Source of the DNA: Cellulomonas endophytica
GTDB taxonomy: Bacteria > Actinomycetota > Actinomycetes > Actinomycetales > Cellulomonadaceae
Assembly (NCBI RefSeq): GCF_004123805.1
Contig: NZ_RWJX01000014.1
Coordinates: 1-64,000 of the forward strand
Reading direction: 5' to 3'
DNA: 64,000 nucleotides
Below are positions 51,087 through 61,474 of the stretch, piece by piece. Both the position numbers and the translations under genes were made by a program. The notes beneath the pieces were generated by a model that worked only from the letters and a program-made list of their open reading frames with translations, did not search any database and was not told the origin of the DNA. Position 1 is the stretch's first letter; every line of letters starts with the position of its first letter.

Positions 51087-53345
51087 ATGAGAGGCGAGTC
51101 AATGGTGATGAGATCTCGACAGGGGGCCACCCCCGGGGCGACCGGGCGCGGACGCAGGGCGCTGGCCGCGGCCGCGGCGACGGCGGTCGGGGCGGCAGCC
51201 CTGCTGGTGGCGCAGCCCGCCGCGGCGGCCGCGGTGAGCGCCGACCCGTGGGTGGGCGAGGTGCCGAACAACCCGGTCTCCGACGTCTACCGCTTCACGA
51301 CGACGTCGGCGGCCGTCACGGCGGCGTCCGGCGTCGCGAGCCCGCTCGTCGCGGTGCAGGGCAACTTCGGCCCCGGCAAGGCGTGGACGACGTACAACAT
51401 GGGCGCCAGCGGGCCGAACGTCAGCGCCACCTTCGGCCCCCTCGAGCCCGGCTTCTACTACTACCAGTACCTCGCGCGTCCGGCGCTCGACCAGGACGCG
51501 GTCGCCTTCCGCAACCCCGCGGCCCCGCAGGAGGTGACGTCGAAGCCCACGTACAGCACGCTCTTCGTCCCCGGGCCCGGGGCGGAGTGGCTCGAGGACG
51601 CGGAGGGCGGTGGCGCACTCGAGGCCTTCACCTACGGCCAGGCGCCGAAGAGCGGGGGCGAGGCGCTCGTCTGGACGCCCCCGGGCTACGACGAGGACCG
51701 GGCGGAGCCGTACCCCGTCCTCTACCTGCTCCAGGACGCCGACCAGGGTCCGCGCGAGTGGGCCGAGCTGGGCCGGCTCGAGCAGGTCCTGGACAACCTC
51801 GCGCTCGACGGCGACATCGAGCCCATGGTGGTCGTCGCGGCGGACGCCAACGTGTTCGACCGCGTCTCGCGGGTGACGAAGGACCTCCTGCGCGACACCG
51901 CGCGCGAGTACAACATCGCGACGGACGGCGAGGAGCGCGCGATCGCGGGCATCGGCCGCGGCGGGACGCTGGCGGTCGAGAGCCTCGTCGAGAACCCGCG
52001 CGACTTCTCCCACGTCGGCATCTTCTCCGGCGGCTTCGACGGCGCGATCCGGGACAGCAAGGTCCGCAAGATCAACGAGTCGACGGAGGTCCTGCGCCTG
52101 TACACGGGCAACGTCACCGACCCGGGCTACGACGACACCGTCGCGCTGGCCGAGAAGCTGACGGCCGCGGGCGTCGAGTTCCAGTCCGACGGGTCCGACC
52201 CGGAGACCGGCGGCACCTGGGACACCTGGCAGAAGAACCTGCACGACTTCGCCCAGCGCGTCTTCCAGGACGTCGACGACGAGGGCCCGAGCGAGGGTCA
52301 CCTGCCGCTCGTGCGGCACGCCCTCCCCGACGCCGGCTCCACGCCGACGCCGTGGATCGACGAGAACGGCGTCGTCACCTTCGAGGTCGGCCCCGAGTAC
52401 GCCGACGCCAACAACGTCATGGTGTGGGGCAACTTCGGCCCGGCCGGCAGCTGGCCGCGCACCCCGATGGTGCGCCAGGCCGACGGCTCCTGGCGGCTCT
52501 CCCTCGCCTTCGAGGGCGGCTCCTACTACTACAAGATCGTCGCCGACGGCGTCGACTCCAAGGACGCCGGCAACCCCACCCGCGTCACCTCCGAGCCGAC
52601 GTGGAGCACCTTCGTCGTCGAGGGCGACACCCTCCGCGGCCGGTACACCGCCGAGGTCCCGGCCGAGGCGCAGGGCGAGCTCAGCGTCATGAGCTACACG
52701 AGCACCGCCGCCGGCCAGCAGCGCTCCGCCTACGTGTGGACGCCCCCGGGCTACGACGCGGCCCGCGCCGAGGCCTACCCGGTCCTCTACCTGCAGCACG
52801 GCGGCGGGCAGACCTGGACCGACTGGGTCGAGGTCGGCCACATCGACCGCATCCTCGACAACCACCTGCAGGACGGCACCATCGTCCCGATGGTGGTCGT
52901 CATGGCCAACGGCAACGGGGTGGACTTCCCGACGGAGATCACCACCCGCATCGCCCCGACGGCCGAGGCGGCCTTCAACATCAGCACCGAGAGCGACGGC
53001 AAGGCGCTCGCGGGCCTGTCGATGGGGTCCGGCCAGACGCTCAGCACGCTGTGGGCGTACCCCGGTGAGTTCGGCTGGATCGGCGCCATGTCGGCGTTCG
53101 GCGCCCCGCCGGCCTCCGCGGACGTCCAGGCCATCAACGAGGGCACGAACCTGCTCCGCGTGTACTCCGGCGACATCCAGGACTTCACCTACGGCGCGAC
53201 GCTCTCGCTGGTCGCCGCCATGGAGAGCCGCGGCGTGGAGCACGAGTTCGCGCCGATCATCCCCGGCCCCCACAGCTGGGACGTCTGGCAGAAGGCCGCC
53301 ATCGACTTCCTGCCCCGGCTGTTCGTGGAGGCGCCCCCCGCCTGA
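51087..53345 (+). CDS. Secreted two-domain esterase (CE1/Fes-like), first domain inactive
   Basis: The protein is 752 residues from ATG 51087 (GGAG 5 nt upstream; ATG 51102 and 51108 also possible). A signal peptide ends near AQPAAAAA. Two similar halves follow, each with an E-set/CBM48-like domain (NFGPGKAW and NFGPAGSW) and an esterase domain (WTPPGYDEDRAEPYPVLYL and WTPPGYDAARAEAYPVLYL). The second has the nucleophile elbow GLSMGSG (Ser about residue 645) and the histidine in PGPHSWDVW (about residue 728). The first has GIGRGG in place of GxSxG (about residue 289) and TGGTWDTW in place of the histidine loop, so it lacks Ser and His. It probably removes acyl or feruloyl groups from polysaccharide. 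Confidence 0.88.
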   Translation: MRGESMVMRSRQGATPGATGRGRRALAAAAATAVGAAALLVAQPAAAAAVSADPWVGEVPNNPVSDVYRFTTTSAAVTAASGVASPLVAVQGNFGPGKAWTTYNMGASGPNVSATFGPLEPGFYYYQYLARPALDQDAVAFRNPAAPQEVTSKPTYSTLFVPGPGAEWLEDAEGGGALEAFTYGQAPKSGGEALVWTPPGYDEDRAEPYPVLYLLQDADQGPREWAELGRLEQVLDNLALDGDIEPMVVVAADANVFDRVSRVTKDLLRDTAREYNIATDGEERAIAGIGRGGTLAVESLVENPRDFSHVGIFSGGFDGAIRDSKVRKINESTEVLRLYTGNVTDPGYDDTVALAEKLTAAGVEFQSDGSDPETGGTWDTWQKNLHDFAQRVFQDVDDEGPSEGHLPLVRHALPDAGSTPTPWIDENGVVTFEVGPEYADANNVMVWGNFGPAGSWPRTPMVRQADGSWRLSLAFEGGSYYYKIVADGVDSKDAGNPTRVTSEPTWSTFVVEGDTLRGRYTAEVPAEAQGELSVMSYTSTAAGQQRSAYVWTPPGYDAARAEAYPVLYLQHGGGQTWTDWVEVGHIDRILDNHLQDGTIVPMVVVMANGNGVDFPTEITTRIAPTAEAAFNISTESDGKALAGLSMGSGQTLSTLWAYPGEFGWIGAMSAFGAPPASADVQAINEGTNLLRVYSGDIQDFTYGATLSLVAAMESRGVEHEFAPIIPGPHSWDVWQKAAIDFLPRLFVEAPPA

Positions 53346-53366
53346 CCGGGCTCCCCCGCGGCACCC

Positions 53367-53410
53367 ACGGCGGTGCGGTCGACGGCTCCTCCCGTCGGCC
53401 GCACCGCCGT
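53367..53410. terminator. Bidirectional hairpin terminator
   Basis: ACGGCGGTGCGG (53367-53378) pairs perfectly with 53399-53410, with extra inner pairing (CGACGG with CCGTCG). It lies between the esterase stop and the convergent lyase stop. The rest of the gap up to 53477 is GC-rich and contains the palindrome CCGGTCGACCGG. Confidence 0.8.
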
Positions 53411-53477
53411 CCGTCGTCCGGGCGACCGGGCCGGGCGGCGTCGGCCGGTCGACCGGGCCGGGCGACCGTCGCCCGGC

Positions 53478-54332
53478 TCAGGCGGGGTCGACCGGCCCCT
53501 CGGCGCCGGGGTCCCCGACCAGCGCGAGCACGTCCCGGGCACCGGCCACCATGGCCACGTCGAGGAAGGTCCCGTCCTCGAGCACGAGCACCCCGGCGCC
53601 CGCCTCCCGCGCGTCCCCGACCCGGCGCAGCACCTCGCGGGCGCGGGCGACCTCGTCGGGCGCCGGGAGGAACTCCTCGCGGATGGGCGCGAGCTGGGCG
53701 GGGTGGATCGCCGCCCGGCCGCGCAGCCCCAGCGCCCGGCCGGCGCGGCAGGAGGCCCGCAGGCCCGCCTCGTCGCGCACGTGCGGGTGGACGGACATGA
53801 CGGGGGCCGGCAGCCCCGCGGCCCGCGCCGCGACGACGAGCCGGCCGCGCGCCCACGTCAGCCCCGCCTCCTCGCGGATCCCGAGCGCGGAGCGCAGGTC
53901 CGCCTCCCCCAGGCCGACCGAGGCCACCGCCGGGTCCGCCGACGCGAGGTCGAACGCGCGCTCGACACCGAGCGCGGACTCCAGGAGCAGGTGCAGGCGC
54001 CGCCCGGGCAGGGCCCCGACGAGGGCCGCCACCTCCTCGACGCGCTCGACCTTGGGGACCCGGACCTCCACGTGCAGGGGCAGCGCGGCGACCGCGGCCC
54101 GGTCGGCGTCCGCCCAGGAGGTGCCGGCGGCGTTCAGCCGGACCTGCACGGGCCGGCCCGGGTGGGCCGCGACGAGCGCCGCGAGGCCCGCGCGGGCGGC
54201 GCTCTTCGCCACGGGGGCGACGGCGTCCTCCAGGTCGAGCACCACCACGTCGGCGTCGCCCGCGAGCGCCTTCGCCGCCCGGTCGGGCCGGTCCGCGGGC
54301 GCGTAGAGCAGCGTGAGGACGGGCCGGCTCAC
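53478..54332 (-). CDS. CitE-like (HpcH/HpaI) CoA-ester lyase
   Basis: The protein is 284 residues from GTG 54332, overlapping the CoA-transferase stop by GTGA. It has the CitE/malyl-CoA-lyase pattern: LLYAPADRPDRAAKAL, the metal-binding VVLDLEDAVAP, arginine in VQVRLNA, glutamate in HLLLESALGV, VGLGEADL and the C-terminal AIHPAQL. Such enzymes reversibly cleave 3-hydroxyacyl-CoAs (malyl-, methylmalyl-, citramalyl-CoA) to acetyl- or propionyl-CoA plus glyoxylate or pyruvate. It is the last gene of the long operon. Coupled to a CoA-transferase, it would finish breakdown of an organic acid released upstream. Confidence 0.9.
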   Translation of the reverse strand: MSRPVLTLLYAPADRPDRAAKALAGDADVVVLDLEDAVAPVAKSAARAGLAALVAAHPGRPVQVRLNAAGTSWADADRAAVAALPLHVEVRVPKVERVEEVAALVGALPGRRLHLLLESALGVERAFDLASADPAVASVGLGEADLRSALGIREEAGLTWARGRLVVAARAAGLPAPVMSVHPHVRDEAGLRASCRAGRALGLRGRAAIHPAQLAPIREEFLPAPDEVARAREVLRRVGDAREAGAGVLVLEDGTFLDVAMVAGARDVLALVGDPGAEGPVDPA

Positions 54333-55537
54333 ACGGCCCCCTGCTCCCGCAGGGCCGTGACCTCGTCGGGCGTGAAGCCGAGCTCGGACAGGACGGCGTC
54401 GGTGTCCGCGCCGGGCGGACGGCCGGTGAAGGAGAGCACCGCGTCCGCATCCGACAGCCGGAACAGCGGCCCCTGGACGAGCACCTCGCCGAGCTCGGGG
54501 TCGTCCATGGCGTGCACCGTCCCCAGCGCCCGGAACTGCGGGTCCTCGACGATGTCGTGCGCGTCGTAGACCGGCGCCACCGCCGCCTGCGCCCGCTCGA
54601 ACGCCGCGAGCACCTCCGCCCGGTCGCGCTGCGCGATCCAGCCGCCCACCGCCTCGTCGAGGACGTCCGCGTGCCGCGCCCGCTGGGCGCCGTCCGCGAA
54701 CCACGGCTCGGCCGCGAGGTCGGGACGGCCGACGAGGTCCATGACGCGCTCGGCGATGGAGTGCGCGGAGGTGGACACCGCCACCCAGTGCCCGTCGCGC
54801 GTGCGGTAGGTGTTGCGGGGGGCGTTGTTCGACGAGCGGTTGCCCGTGCGCGCCTGCACCGTGCGCAGCTGGTCCCACCGCGTGATCTGCGGCCCGAGCA
54901 TCGCGAGGATGGGCTCGATGATCGCGACGTCGACGACCTGCCCGCGCCCGGTCACCCTCCGCGCGTGCAGCGCCGTCATGATGGCGAAGGCCGTGGCCAG
55001 CGAGGCGACGCCGTCCGCCAGGCCGAAGGGCGGCAGGGTCGGCGGGCCGTCGGGCTCGCCCGTCATCGCCGCGAAGCCGCTCATCGCCTCGGCGAGGGTC
55101 CCGAAGCCCGGGCGCGACCGGTAGGGGCCGACCTGCCCGAACCCGCTGACGCGTGCGAGGACGAGCCGGGGGTTGCGCTCGGCGAGCACGTCGGGGCCGA
55201 GGCCCCACCGCTCCAGCGTGCCGGGGCGGAAGTTCTCGACGAGCACGTCGGCGCGCTCGGCGAGGGCCAGCAGGACGCGCCGGCCGCCCTCGGAGGACAG
55301 GTCGGCCGTGACGGTCCGCTTGTTGCGGCCGAGGGTCTTCCACCACAGGTTGACGCCGTCCTTCGCGGCGCCGTGGCCGCGCGAGGGGTCGGGCCGGCGG
55401 GGGTGCTCGACCTTGACGACGTCCGCGCCCAGGTCCCCGAGGTGCATCGCCGCCATGGGCCCGGCGAACAGCGTCGAGGCGTCGACGACGCGCAGGTCGT
55501 GCAGCGGCCCGTCGGCGCGCTCGCGGGAGACGCTCAC
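54329..55537 (-). CDS. CaiB/BaiF family (type III) CoA-transferase
   Basis: The protein is 402 residues from GTG 55537 (GGGAGGG upstream), with 4-bp overlaps at both ends. Family III marks are clear: [39 protein letters not shown], the catalytic aspartate in [14 protein letters not shown] (about residue 170) and [15 protein letters not shown]. It moves CoA from an acyl-CoA to a free carboxylic acid without ATP. The gene order CoA-transferase then CitE-like lyase is the logic of itaconate, mesaconate or citramalate breakdown, but no hydratase is present, so the acid may already be hydroxylated. Confidence 0.92.
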   Translation of the reverse strand: MSVSRERADGPLHDLRVVDASTLFAGPMAAMHLGDLGADVVKVEHPRRPDPSRGHGAAKDGVNLWWKTLGRNKRTVTADLSSEGGRRVLLALAERADVLVENFRPGTLERWGLGPDVLAERNPRLVLARVSGFGQVGPYRSRPGFGTLAEAMSGFAAMTGEPDGPPTLPPFGLADGVASLATAFAIMTALHARRVTGRGQVVDVAIIEPILAMLGPQITRWDQLRTVQARTGNRSSNNAPRNTYRTRDGHWVAVSTSAHSIAERVMDLVGRPDLAAEPWFADGAQRARHADVLDEAVGGWIAQRDRAEVLAAFERAQAAVAPVYDAHDIVEDPQFRALGTVHAMDDPELGEVLVQGPLFRLSDADAVLSFTGRPPGADTDAVLSELGFTPDEVTALREQGAV

Positions 55538-57639
55538 GGGCGTGCCCTCCCGCCCGGCAGGCCGGAGCGCGGGTCCACGGGCGGGTCCGCGGGCAGGTCC
55601 CACGCGCAGCGGAAGCCCACGGCGGTGCTGCGGGCCAGGCCCATGCCCGGGACGAGGAGCTTCACCGTCACCTCCGGCGCCTGGGGGCCGCCCTCGAGGT
55701 ACCAGTCGGACCCCTGCGCGCGGTAGGCGCACCCGCCCTTGAGCATCGCGAACCGCGTCCGGCCGTCCGTGTGCTCGCTCTCCGTGAGGTTCCGGACGAG
55801 GGGCTCGCGCCGTCGCCAGCCGCGCCCGGCCGCCGCGAGCTGCCACTCGTCCTCCGTCGGCAGCCGGCCGCCCCGCCAGGCTGCGTAGGCGCGGGCGTCG
55901 TCGAGGTCGACGAGCACCACGGGGGCGTCCTCCTGCCCGGGCGGCGGCGACCACGCACCGGCGGCGTCCCGGGTCCCGTGCGCGAGGAAGCGGTGGTCCG
56001 TGCGCGGCCGGTAGCCCGTGGCGGCCAGGAACGCCGCGTACTCGGCGTTCGTGACCTCCGCGCTCGCCACCGCCACCGGCTCGGCGCGGTGCCCGTCGCG
56101 CTGGAGCGTGCGCGCGTCGTGCAGGCGCGGCGGCAGGGGCTTCCACTCGTCGACGTAGGGCGCGCCCTGGTAGGTGCCCGTCTCGCGGGCCCGGTACCGG
56201 ACGGTGAGCACCCAGTCGCCCGCGGGCAGGACCACGGCGTCCGGGGGCGGCCCGGCGTCGGGCGCCCGGGGGACGTCCGGCGGCGCGGGCACCACCCGGC
56301 GGGCGAGCCGGTGGGGGAAGGACGCGTCGGGGTCGGGGGCGAGGGCCCCGCTGCGCGCTCGCTCGAGCAGCGCCGGCAGCCAGGCCGGCGCCGCGGCCCC
56401 GGGCGCGAGCTCGAGCACGGCCGCGACGCCCCCCGCCGGCACGGGGACGGTGCCCCCGGGGGCGAGGTCCGCGCCGCCGAGGAGGTCCACGCGTCGGGAG
56501 CGGTCGGCCCCCGGGGCCGCGACGTCGACGTCCTGGCCGGCGGTGCTCGCCAGCGCCCACAGCGTCACGCCGTCGGCGGCGAAGGCCGAGGCGTGCACGC
56601 CGGCCGCGTCGGCCCCCTCGGGCAGGCCGGCCAGCGGCGTCCAGTCCCCGTCCAGCAGCAGGTCGTCGGCGACCCGCTGCACCGCGAGCACCCGGCGCAG
56701 GGTCGCGGCGTCGCGCGCGCTCCAGCCCACCCAGACCCCGAAGACGACCTCCCAGACCATGACGCCGACGCCGTTGAGCCAGGCGGAGCGCAGCTCCTCG
56801 GCGTGGTCCCGGTGCCAGCGCCGCACGTGGTGCTGCATGTGCCGGCGCTCGTAGAGGTGCGCGCGCAGGACGCCGGGCACGGGGCTGTCCGCGAAGAGCT
56901 GGGCCCACGACAGCGCGTGGTCGGCGACCCGCTCGACGGGCAGCGTCGACTCCCCCTCGAGGACGAGCCCGGGACGTGCCGCCTCCAGCCGCGCGACGAG
57001 GTCCGGGTCGGCCTTCTTCAGGGTGTCGAGGAAGACCCCGTCCGCGCCGAGGTCGGCGACGAGGGCCGCGAGCTCCTCGGCGTCCGGCCCGCCGCGCCGG
57101 GTGCCGACGTCCCAGGGGTTGTAGTCCACGAAGACGTGCAGCCCCGCTCCGCGCAGGTCGTCCACCAGCCCCCGCAGGCCGGGCACGTCCCGGTACCAGT
57201 CCCACTGGTTGCGCTCGTCGAGCCCGATGACGGGGTAGGCGTGCCACAGCACGACCGCGTCGAGCCCGCCGAAGCGGTCGGCGTCGGCGAGGAACCGCTC
57301 GGGCGTGAAGCGGCCCGTCGCGGCGTCGTGCAGGAGCTCGTCCCACAGCCAGACCTGGGCGACGGCGTGGCAGCGCGCCGCCCAGGCCGCCCCCGGGCGG
57401 CGGTAGGCCGCGTCGTCGTGGGCGTGGCGGCGCCGGGCGTCCTCCCGCCACCGCGCGAGCACGGCGCGCCACGCGGGCCGGTCGGCGGGGTCGTCCGGCG
57501 CGGCGAGCACCTTCGCCCGGTCGAGCGCGACGAGGTCCTCCGGCGTCGGGTCCAGCGGCACGGGCGTCGGCCGGTCGACCGGCCGCGGCACGAGCGGGTC
57601 GAACGCGAGGCCGAGGTCGCCCCCGGGCCGGGCGGTCAC
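55534..57639 (-). CDS. Glycosidase-like TIM barrel fused to a formylglycine-generating-enzyme (SUMF1) domain
   Basis: The protein is 701 residues from GTG 57639, with 4-bp overlaps on both sides. Residues about 80-330 look like a glycosidase-type (beta/alpha)8 barrel: [32 protein letters not shown], then [11 protein letters not shown] (Asp about residue 204) and LVLEGEST (Glu about residue 228), placed like catalytic carboxylates. A beta-rich region follows (to about 500). From about residue 515 an FGE/SUMF1 fold is clear: [44 protein letters not shown] and the closing VGFRCAWD. The paired catalytic cysteines of true FGE are not both present. It is cytosolic, with no signal peptide. I know of no characterised protein with this pairing. 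Confidence 0.75.
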   Translation of the reverse strand: MTARPGGDLGLAFDPLVPRPVDRPTPVPLDPTPEDLVALDRAKVLAAPDDPADRPAWRAVLARWREDARRRHAHDDAAYRRPGAAWAARCHAVAQVWLWDELLHDAATGRFTPERFLADADRFGGLDAVVLWHAYPVIGLDERNQWDWYRDVPGLRGLVDDLRGAGLHVFVDYNPWDVGTRRGGPDAEELAALVADLGADGVFLDTLKKADPDLVARLEAARPGLVLEGESTLPVERVADHALSWAQLFADSPVPGVLRAHLYERRHMQHHVRRWHRDHAEELRSAWLNGVGVMVWEVVFGVWVGWSARDAATLRRVLAVQRVADDLLLDGDWTPLAGLPEGADAAGVHASAFAADGVTLWALASTAGQDVDVAAPGADRSRRVDLLGGADLAPGGTVPVPAGGVAAVLELAPGAAAPAWLPALLERARSGALAPDPDASFPHRLARRVVPAPPDVPRAPDAGPPPDAVVLPAGDWVLTVRYRARETGTYQGAPYVDEWKPLPPRLHDARTLQRDGHRAEPVAVASAEVTNAEYAAFLAATGYRPRTDHRFLAHGTRDAAGAWSPPPGQEDAPVVLVDLDDARAYAAWRGGRLPTEDEWQLAAAGRGWRRREPLVRNLTESEHTDGRTRFAMLKGGCAYRAQGSDWYLEGGPQAPEVTVKLLVPGMGLARSTAVGFRCAWDLPADPPVDPRSGLPGGRARP

Positions 57640-58766
57640 GGGACCGCCCCGGCGGCCGGGCCGGGGGCAGGAGGGGCGTCGGGGAGCACGGCGGACCCCG
57701 ACGCCAGGGCCGATGCCACCTCCGCGGCCGAGGGCACCCCGGGCTGCGCGCCCGGGCGCTGCACCGCGAGGGCGCCCGCGACCACCGCGCGCCGGGCCGC
57801 CGTGACGAGGTCCTCCCCCGCCGCCAGCCCCGCGGCGAGCACGCCGCAGAACGTGTCGCCGGCCCCCGTCGTGTCCACCGCGGGCACGCGCGACGCGGGC
57901 ACGGGCACCGGGTCGGCGTCCCGGACGAGCACGAGCGCGCCGTCGGGGCCGAGGGTGACGACGACCGCGGGCACGCGCTCCAGCAGCCGGGCCGCGAGCG
58001 CCTCCGGGGCGGCCGTCAGCCCGGCGGGGGCCGTGGCGGCCGGGCCCCCCGGCACCGGCGTCTCGCCCGCCTCCGTCGTCGCCAGGTCGGCGGCCTCCCC
58101 CTCGTTGACGACGAGCACGTCGACCGCCTCCCACAGCGCCTCGGGCAGCGGCCGCGACGGCGCCGCGTTGAGCACGAGCAGCGCCCCGGGCCGACGGGCG
58201 GCGCCCGCCGCCACGACGGTCTCCACGGGCACCTCGAGCTGCGCCAGCACCACGTCCGCCGCGGCCAGCACGGCCCGCGAGGCGTCGTCGAGGGCGACGC
58301 GCCCGTTGGCGCCCGGCGCCACGACGATGGCGTTCTCGCCGTCCGCGGCCACCGTGATGAGCGCCGTGCCGCTGGCCCCCTCGAGGCGCGCGACGTGCTC
58401 CGTGCCGACGCCCGCGCCCGTGAGGGACGCCAGCAGCAGGTCCGCCCCCTCGTCGCGCCCGACCGCCCCGACGAACGCCGTCCGGGCGCCACCGGCGCGC
58501 GCCGCCGCGACCGCCTGGTTCGCCCCCTTGCCGCCCGGGCTGCGGACGAGCTCGCCGCCCAGCACCGTCTCGCCCCCGACGGGGTGGTGCGGCACCGCCA
58601 CGACGAGGTCGACGTTCGCGCTCCCGACGACGACGACGACCCCGCCGCCGCCCGGCCCGGCCCCCACGCCCCGCCCGTCCACGGCGCCCACGCCCTCGCC
58701 GCCGCCCGTGCCGTCCGTGCCGCCCGTGCCGTCCGTGCCGCCCGTGCCCTGCCCCGTCGTCGTCAT
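57636..58766 (-). CDS. Ribokinase-like PfkB family sugar kinase
   Basis: The protein is 376 residues from ATG 58766 (ATGA overlap with the upstream gene). An unusual N-terminal lead of about 45 residues is a Gly/Thr/Asp repeat (TGGTDGTGG). The kinase proper starts [23 protein letters not shown] and has the ribokinase marks [27 protein letters not shown] and the catalytic [31 protein letters not shown] sequences favour ribose or a ribonucleoside over fructose. It should phosphorylate the sugar freed by the ADP-ribosylglycohydrolase-family enzymes encoded just upstream. Confidence 0.92.
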   Translation of the reverse strand: MTTTGQGTGGTDGTGGTDGTGGGEGVGAVDGRGVGAGPGGGGVVVVVGSANVDLVVAVPHHPVGGETVLGGELVRSPGGKGANQAVAAARAGGARTAFVGAVGRDEGADLLLASLTGAGVGTEHVARLEGASGTALITVAADGENAIVVAPGANGRVALDDASRAVLAAADVVLAQLEVPVETVVAAGAARRPGALLVLNAAPSRPLPEALWEAVDVLVVNEGEAADLATTEAGETPVPGGPAATAPAGLTAAPEALAARLLERVPAVVVTLGPDGALVLVRDADPVPVPASRVPAVDTTGAGDTFCGVLAAGLAAGEDLVTAARRAVVAGALAVQRPGAQPGVPSAAEVASALASGSAVLPDAPPAPGPAAGAVP

Positions 58767-60139
58767 GCCCCCACCCTGCCCGTCGCCGCCGACAGCAGCG
58801 CCGTGCGCGCCGCGAGGTCGGCGAAGGACCTCGTCGGCGGTCCCGGCAGGCTGGTGGCGACCTCGCCGCGCAGCGGCCGCCACCAGCGCTCCTCGATCCC
58901 GTCGAGGCCGCGCAGCGCCCCCACGACGGACCCGACGGTCGCCCCGACGGAGTCCGTGTCCCAGCCCGCCGTCACGGCCGCCGAGACGCTGGGCGTGAAG
59001 CGTCCCCGCCCGTGCGCCAGCGCGAAGGCCACCGTCGCGGCGTTGGGCAGCACGTGCACCCAGTGGTGCCGGCCCAGCGCCGCGTGCAGCGTGTCGAGCC
59101 CGGCGGACAGGTCACCGCCCGAGGCCCCCGCGCGGCGGCCGAGCGCCACCGCCGCCGCCAGCCGGCCGCCCGGCGGCAGCACGGCGCCGGCCGCGTCGAG
59201 CACGTCCTCGACGTCGTCCAGCACGAGGGACGCCGCGCAGAGGGCCGCGGCCCACGCCGCCCCCTGCGCCCCCGGCCCGGTGTGGCTCAGGCGCGCGTCG
59301 ACGAGCGCCGACCGGGCCGCCGCGCGCACGTCGCCGGGGTGCGCCCAGCCGTGCACGTCGGCGCGGATGAGGGCGCCGATCCACCACCGGAAGGGGTTGT
59401 GGTGCGTGGCGGTGGCGGGCACGTCCCGGGCGTCGAGCAGGTTGCGCAGCGCCGCGCGCTCCGCGGTGAAGACGCGCCCGGCGGGCAGCGCGTCGAGCCA
59501 CGCGGTGGCCACGTCGTCGGTCGTCAGGGCGCTCCCGTGGCGCTCGAGCAGGTCGAGGGCGAGCAGGGGGTAGTTGAGGTCGTCGTCCTCCGGCATCCCG
59601 TCGACCACCTCCTCGAGCGAGGTGGGCGCGCTGCGGCGGTTCCACGGCCAGCGCGCCGCGACCTCGTCCGGCAGGCCGACGGCCGTCAGGTACCGGTCGA
59701 GCGGCCAGCGGCCCGTGGCGCGCAGGATCTCCTCGATCCCCTGCCGCGGGATCTTCTCCACGGGCTTGCCGAGCAGGCACCCGGCGGCCCGGCCGGTCCA
59801 CGCGCCGAGCAGCCGCGCCTCGAGCGCGGCCCTCCCGGGCGGCGGGGGCAGCACCGGCGCCGGCGGCAGCACGGCGACGAGGTCGTCCCACTCCGTCGGC
59901 TCCGCACCGGCCCCCGGGGCCGCAAACCGCAGATCCGTCAGCTCGTCGAGCAGCGCGCGCGCCAGCACCCGGAGCGCCGGCGGCGCCGGGACGGGCCCCG
60001 CGCCGCTGACGGCCGGGACGGGGTCCCCGCCGGCGGCGACCCACCGGTCCCGGACCGCCGCGACGTCGACGCCCTCGTCGGCGGCCTGGACGAGCTCGTG
60101 CGCGAGCAGGTCCTCCGGCTGCGCCCACGTCAGCCTCAC
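58763..60139 (-). CDS. ADP-ribosylglycohydrolase family protein, long form
   Basis: The protein is 458 residues from GTG 60139, overlapping its neighbours by 4 bp at each end. About 100 extra N-terminal residues ([23 protein letters not shown]) precede the DraG/ARH-like all-alpha domain, which starts [24 protein letters not shown]. The metal-binding acidic triplet appears as [15 protein letters not shown] and the C-terminal site as [20 protein letters not shown], matching the family's two magnesium sites. Members cut N- or O-glycosidic bonds to ribose. It is clearly distinct from the other family member encoded directly upstream, so the two may form a heteromer or act on two steps. Confidence 0.88.
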   Translation of the reverse strand: MRLTWAQPEDLLAHELVQAADEGVDVAAVRDRWVAAGGDPVPAVSGAGPVPAPPALRVLARALLDELTDLRFAAPGAGAEPTEWDDLVAVLPPAPVLPPPPGRAALEARLLGAWTGRAAGCLLGKPVEKIPRQGIEEILRATGRWPLDRYLTAVGLPDEVAARWPWNRRSAPTSLEEVVDGMPEDDDLNYPLLALDLLERHGSALTTDDVATAWLDALPAGRVFTAERAALRNLLDARDVPATATHHNPFRWWIGALIRADVHGWAHPGDVRAAARSALVDARLSHTGPGAQGAAWAAALCAASLVLDDVEDVLDAAGAVLPPGGRLAAAVALGRRAGASGGDLSAGLDTLHAALGRHHWVHVLPNAATVAFALAHGRGRFTPSVSAAVTAGWDTDSVGATVGSVVGALRGLDGIEERWWRPLRGEVATSLPGPPTRSFADLAARTALLSAATGRVGA

Positions 60140-61422
60140 GCGGTCTCCCCCGTGTCGGCGGACCACCCGATCGCGTCGGCCCCGGCGGTGCCCGCGCCGG
60201 GCTCCCCCGCCTCGTCGGCGCGGGCCACGCCCGCGACCGGGACCGTCGACCGGGCCGGCGCGGAGCCGGCCAGCACGTCGGCGATGCCCTGCGCCCGCGC
60301 GGCCGCCCGGCGGTGGTCGGCGGCGAGCACGTCGCGCGCCGCGTCGGCGAGCAGCCGCCCCGTGGCCCGGACGTCGGTGCGGCTCGCCGCCTCGACGGTG
60401 TCGAGCCACTCCGCCGGCACGGCGTCGGCTCCGTGCAGCCCCGCCGCGAGCGCGCCCGCCATGACGGCGATGGAGTCGGCGTCCCGCCCGTAGTTCACGG
60501 CGGCGAGCACCGACCCGCGGTAGTCGCCGCCGTGCCCGAGCAGCAGCCCGACCGCGGCGGGCAGCTCCTCGATGGCCTTCGTGCGGGAGGGCCGGCGCGC
60601 GTCGCGGGACATCGCCCGGTACTCCGGCCCGACGGAGTCGAACGGCGCGACCGCCTCCCGGACCGTCCGCGCGAGGGCCCGCTCCTCGTCGTCCGAGGTC
60701 GGGGGTCCGGCCCGCCCGGCGACCGCGTCCGTCACGGCGGCGAGCGCGTCCGCGGTGCCGTCGTGCGCGACGGCCCGCATCGCGGCGACGACGTCCGCCA
60801 GGGACGCGCCCGGCGCGACCGCCGCCGCCACCCCGGCGGCGAAGACCCCCGCCGCCTCCCGCCCGTAGCTCGACTGGTGCGCCCCCGCGACGTCGATCGC
60901 CTCCGCGTACGCCGCGCGCGGGTCGCCCGCGTTCACCACGCCGACGGGCGCCATGTACATCGCCGCGCCGCAGTTGACGATGTTGCCGACGCCGGCCTCG
61001 CGCGGGTCGACGTGCCCGTAGTGCAGCCGGGCGACGATCCACTTCTCCGCCAGGAACACCCGCTGGAGCAGCAGGGCCTCCGACTCCAGCTCGGGCACCC
61101 AGCGCGGCTCGCCGATCATGAGGGGCACGAGGTCCTCGGCCACGGCGTAGGCGTCGAGGTGGTCGCGCCGGGCGGCGTAGACCTCCACGAGCGCCTGCGT
61201 CATGAGGGTGTCGTCCGTGATGTGGCCGTCGCCCTTGTGGTACGGCGCGATGGGCCGGGCGGTGCGCCAGTCGGGCAGGAAGGGCCCCACGACGCCGGCG
61301 ACCCGGCCGCCGTGGCGCGTCTCGATCTGCTCCGGCGTCCAGCCCTCCGTCGCGCCGCCCAGCGCGTCGCCCACGGCCGCCCCGGTGACCACCGCCACCG
61401 CCCGGTCCTCCAGCCAGTCCAC
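60136..61422 (-). CDS. ADP-ribosylglycohydrolase family protein
   Basis: The protein is 428 residues from GTG 61422 (GGGGGAGC upstream). The DraG/ARH fold starts at the N-terminus: AVAVVTGAAVGDALGGATEGW, the first metal site GDGHITDDTLMTQALVEVY and the second site VNYGRDADSIAVMAGALAAGLHG. All metal-binding aspartates are therefore in place. Homologues in E. coli (yegU) also sit with a PfkB kinase (yegV) and a transporter (yegT), an association whose substrate is unsettled. A Pro/Ala/Gly tail of about 50 residues follows the domain. The gene starts 52 bases after the binding-protein gene. Confidence 0.9.
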   Translation of the reverse strand: MDWLEDRAVAVVTGAAVGDALGGATEGWTPEQIETRHGGRVAGVVGPFLPDWRTARPIAPYHKGDGHITDDTLMTQALVEVYAARRDHLDAYAVAEDLVPLMIGEPRWVPELESEALLLQRVFLAEKWIVARLHYGHVDPREAGVGNIVNCGAAMYMAPVGVVNAGDPRAAYAEAIDVAGAHQSSYGREAAGVFAAGVAAAVAPGASLADVVAAMRAVAHDGTADALAAVTDAVAGRAGPPTSDDEERALARTVREAVAPFDSVGPEYRAMSRDARRPSRTKAIEELPAAVGLLLGHGGDYRGSVLAAVNYGRDADSIAVMAGALAAGLHGADAVPAEWLDTVEAASRTDVRATGRLLADAARDVLAADHRRAAARAQGIADVLAGSAPARSTVPVAGVARADEAGEPGAGTAGADAIGWSADTGETA

Positions 61423-61474
61423 CGCTCCCCCGCCCGTCGTCCCGTGCCCTCTGCCGGCTGCCGCCGCCGCCGCG

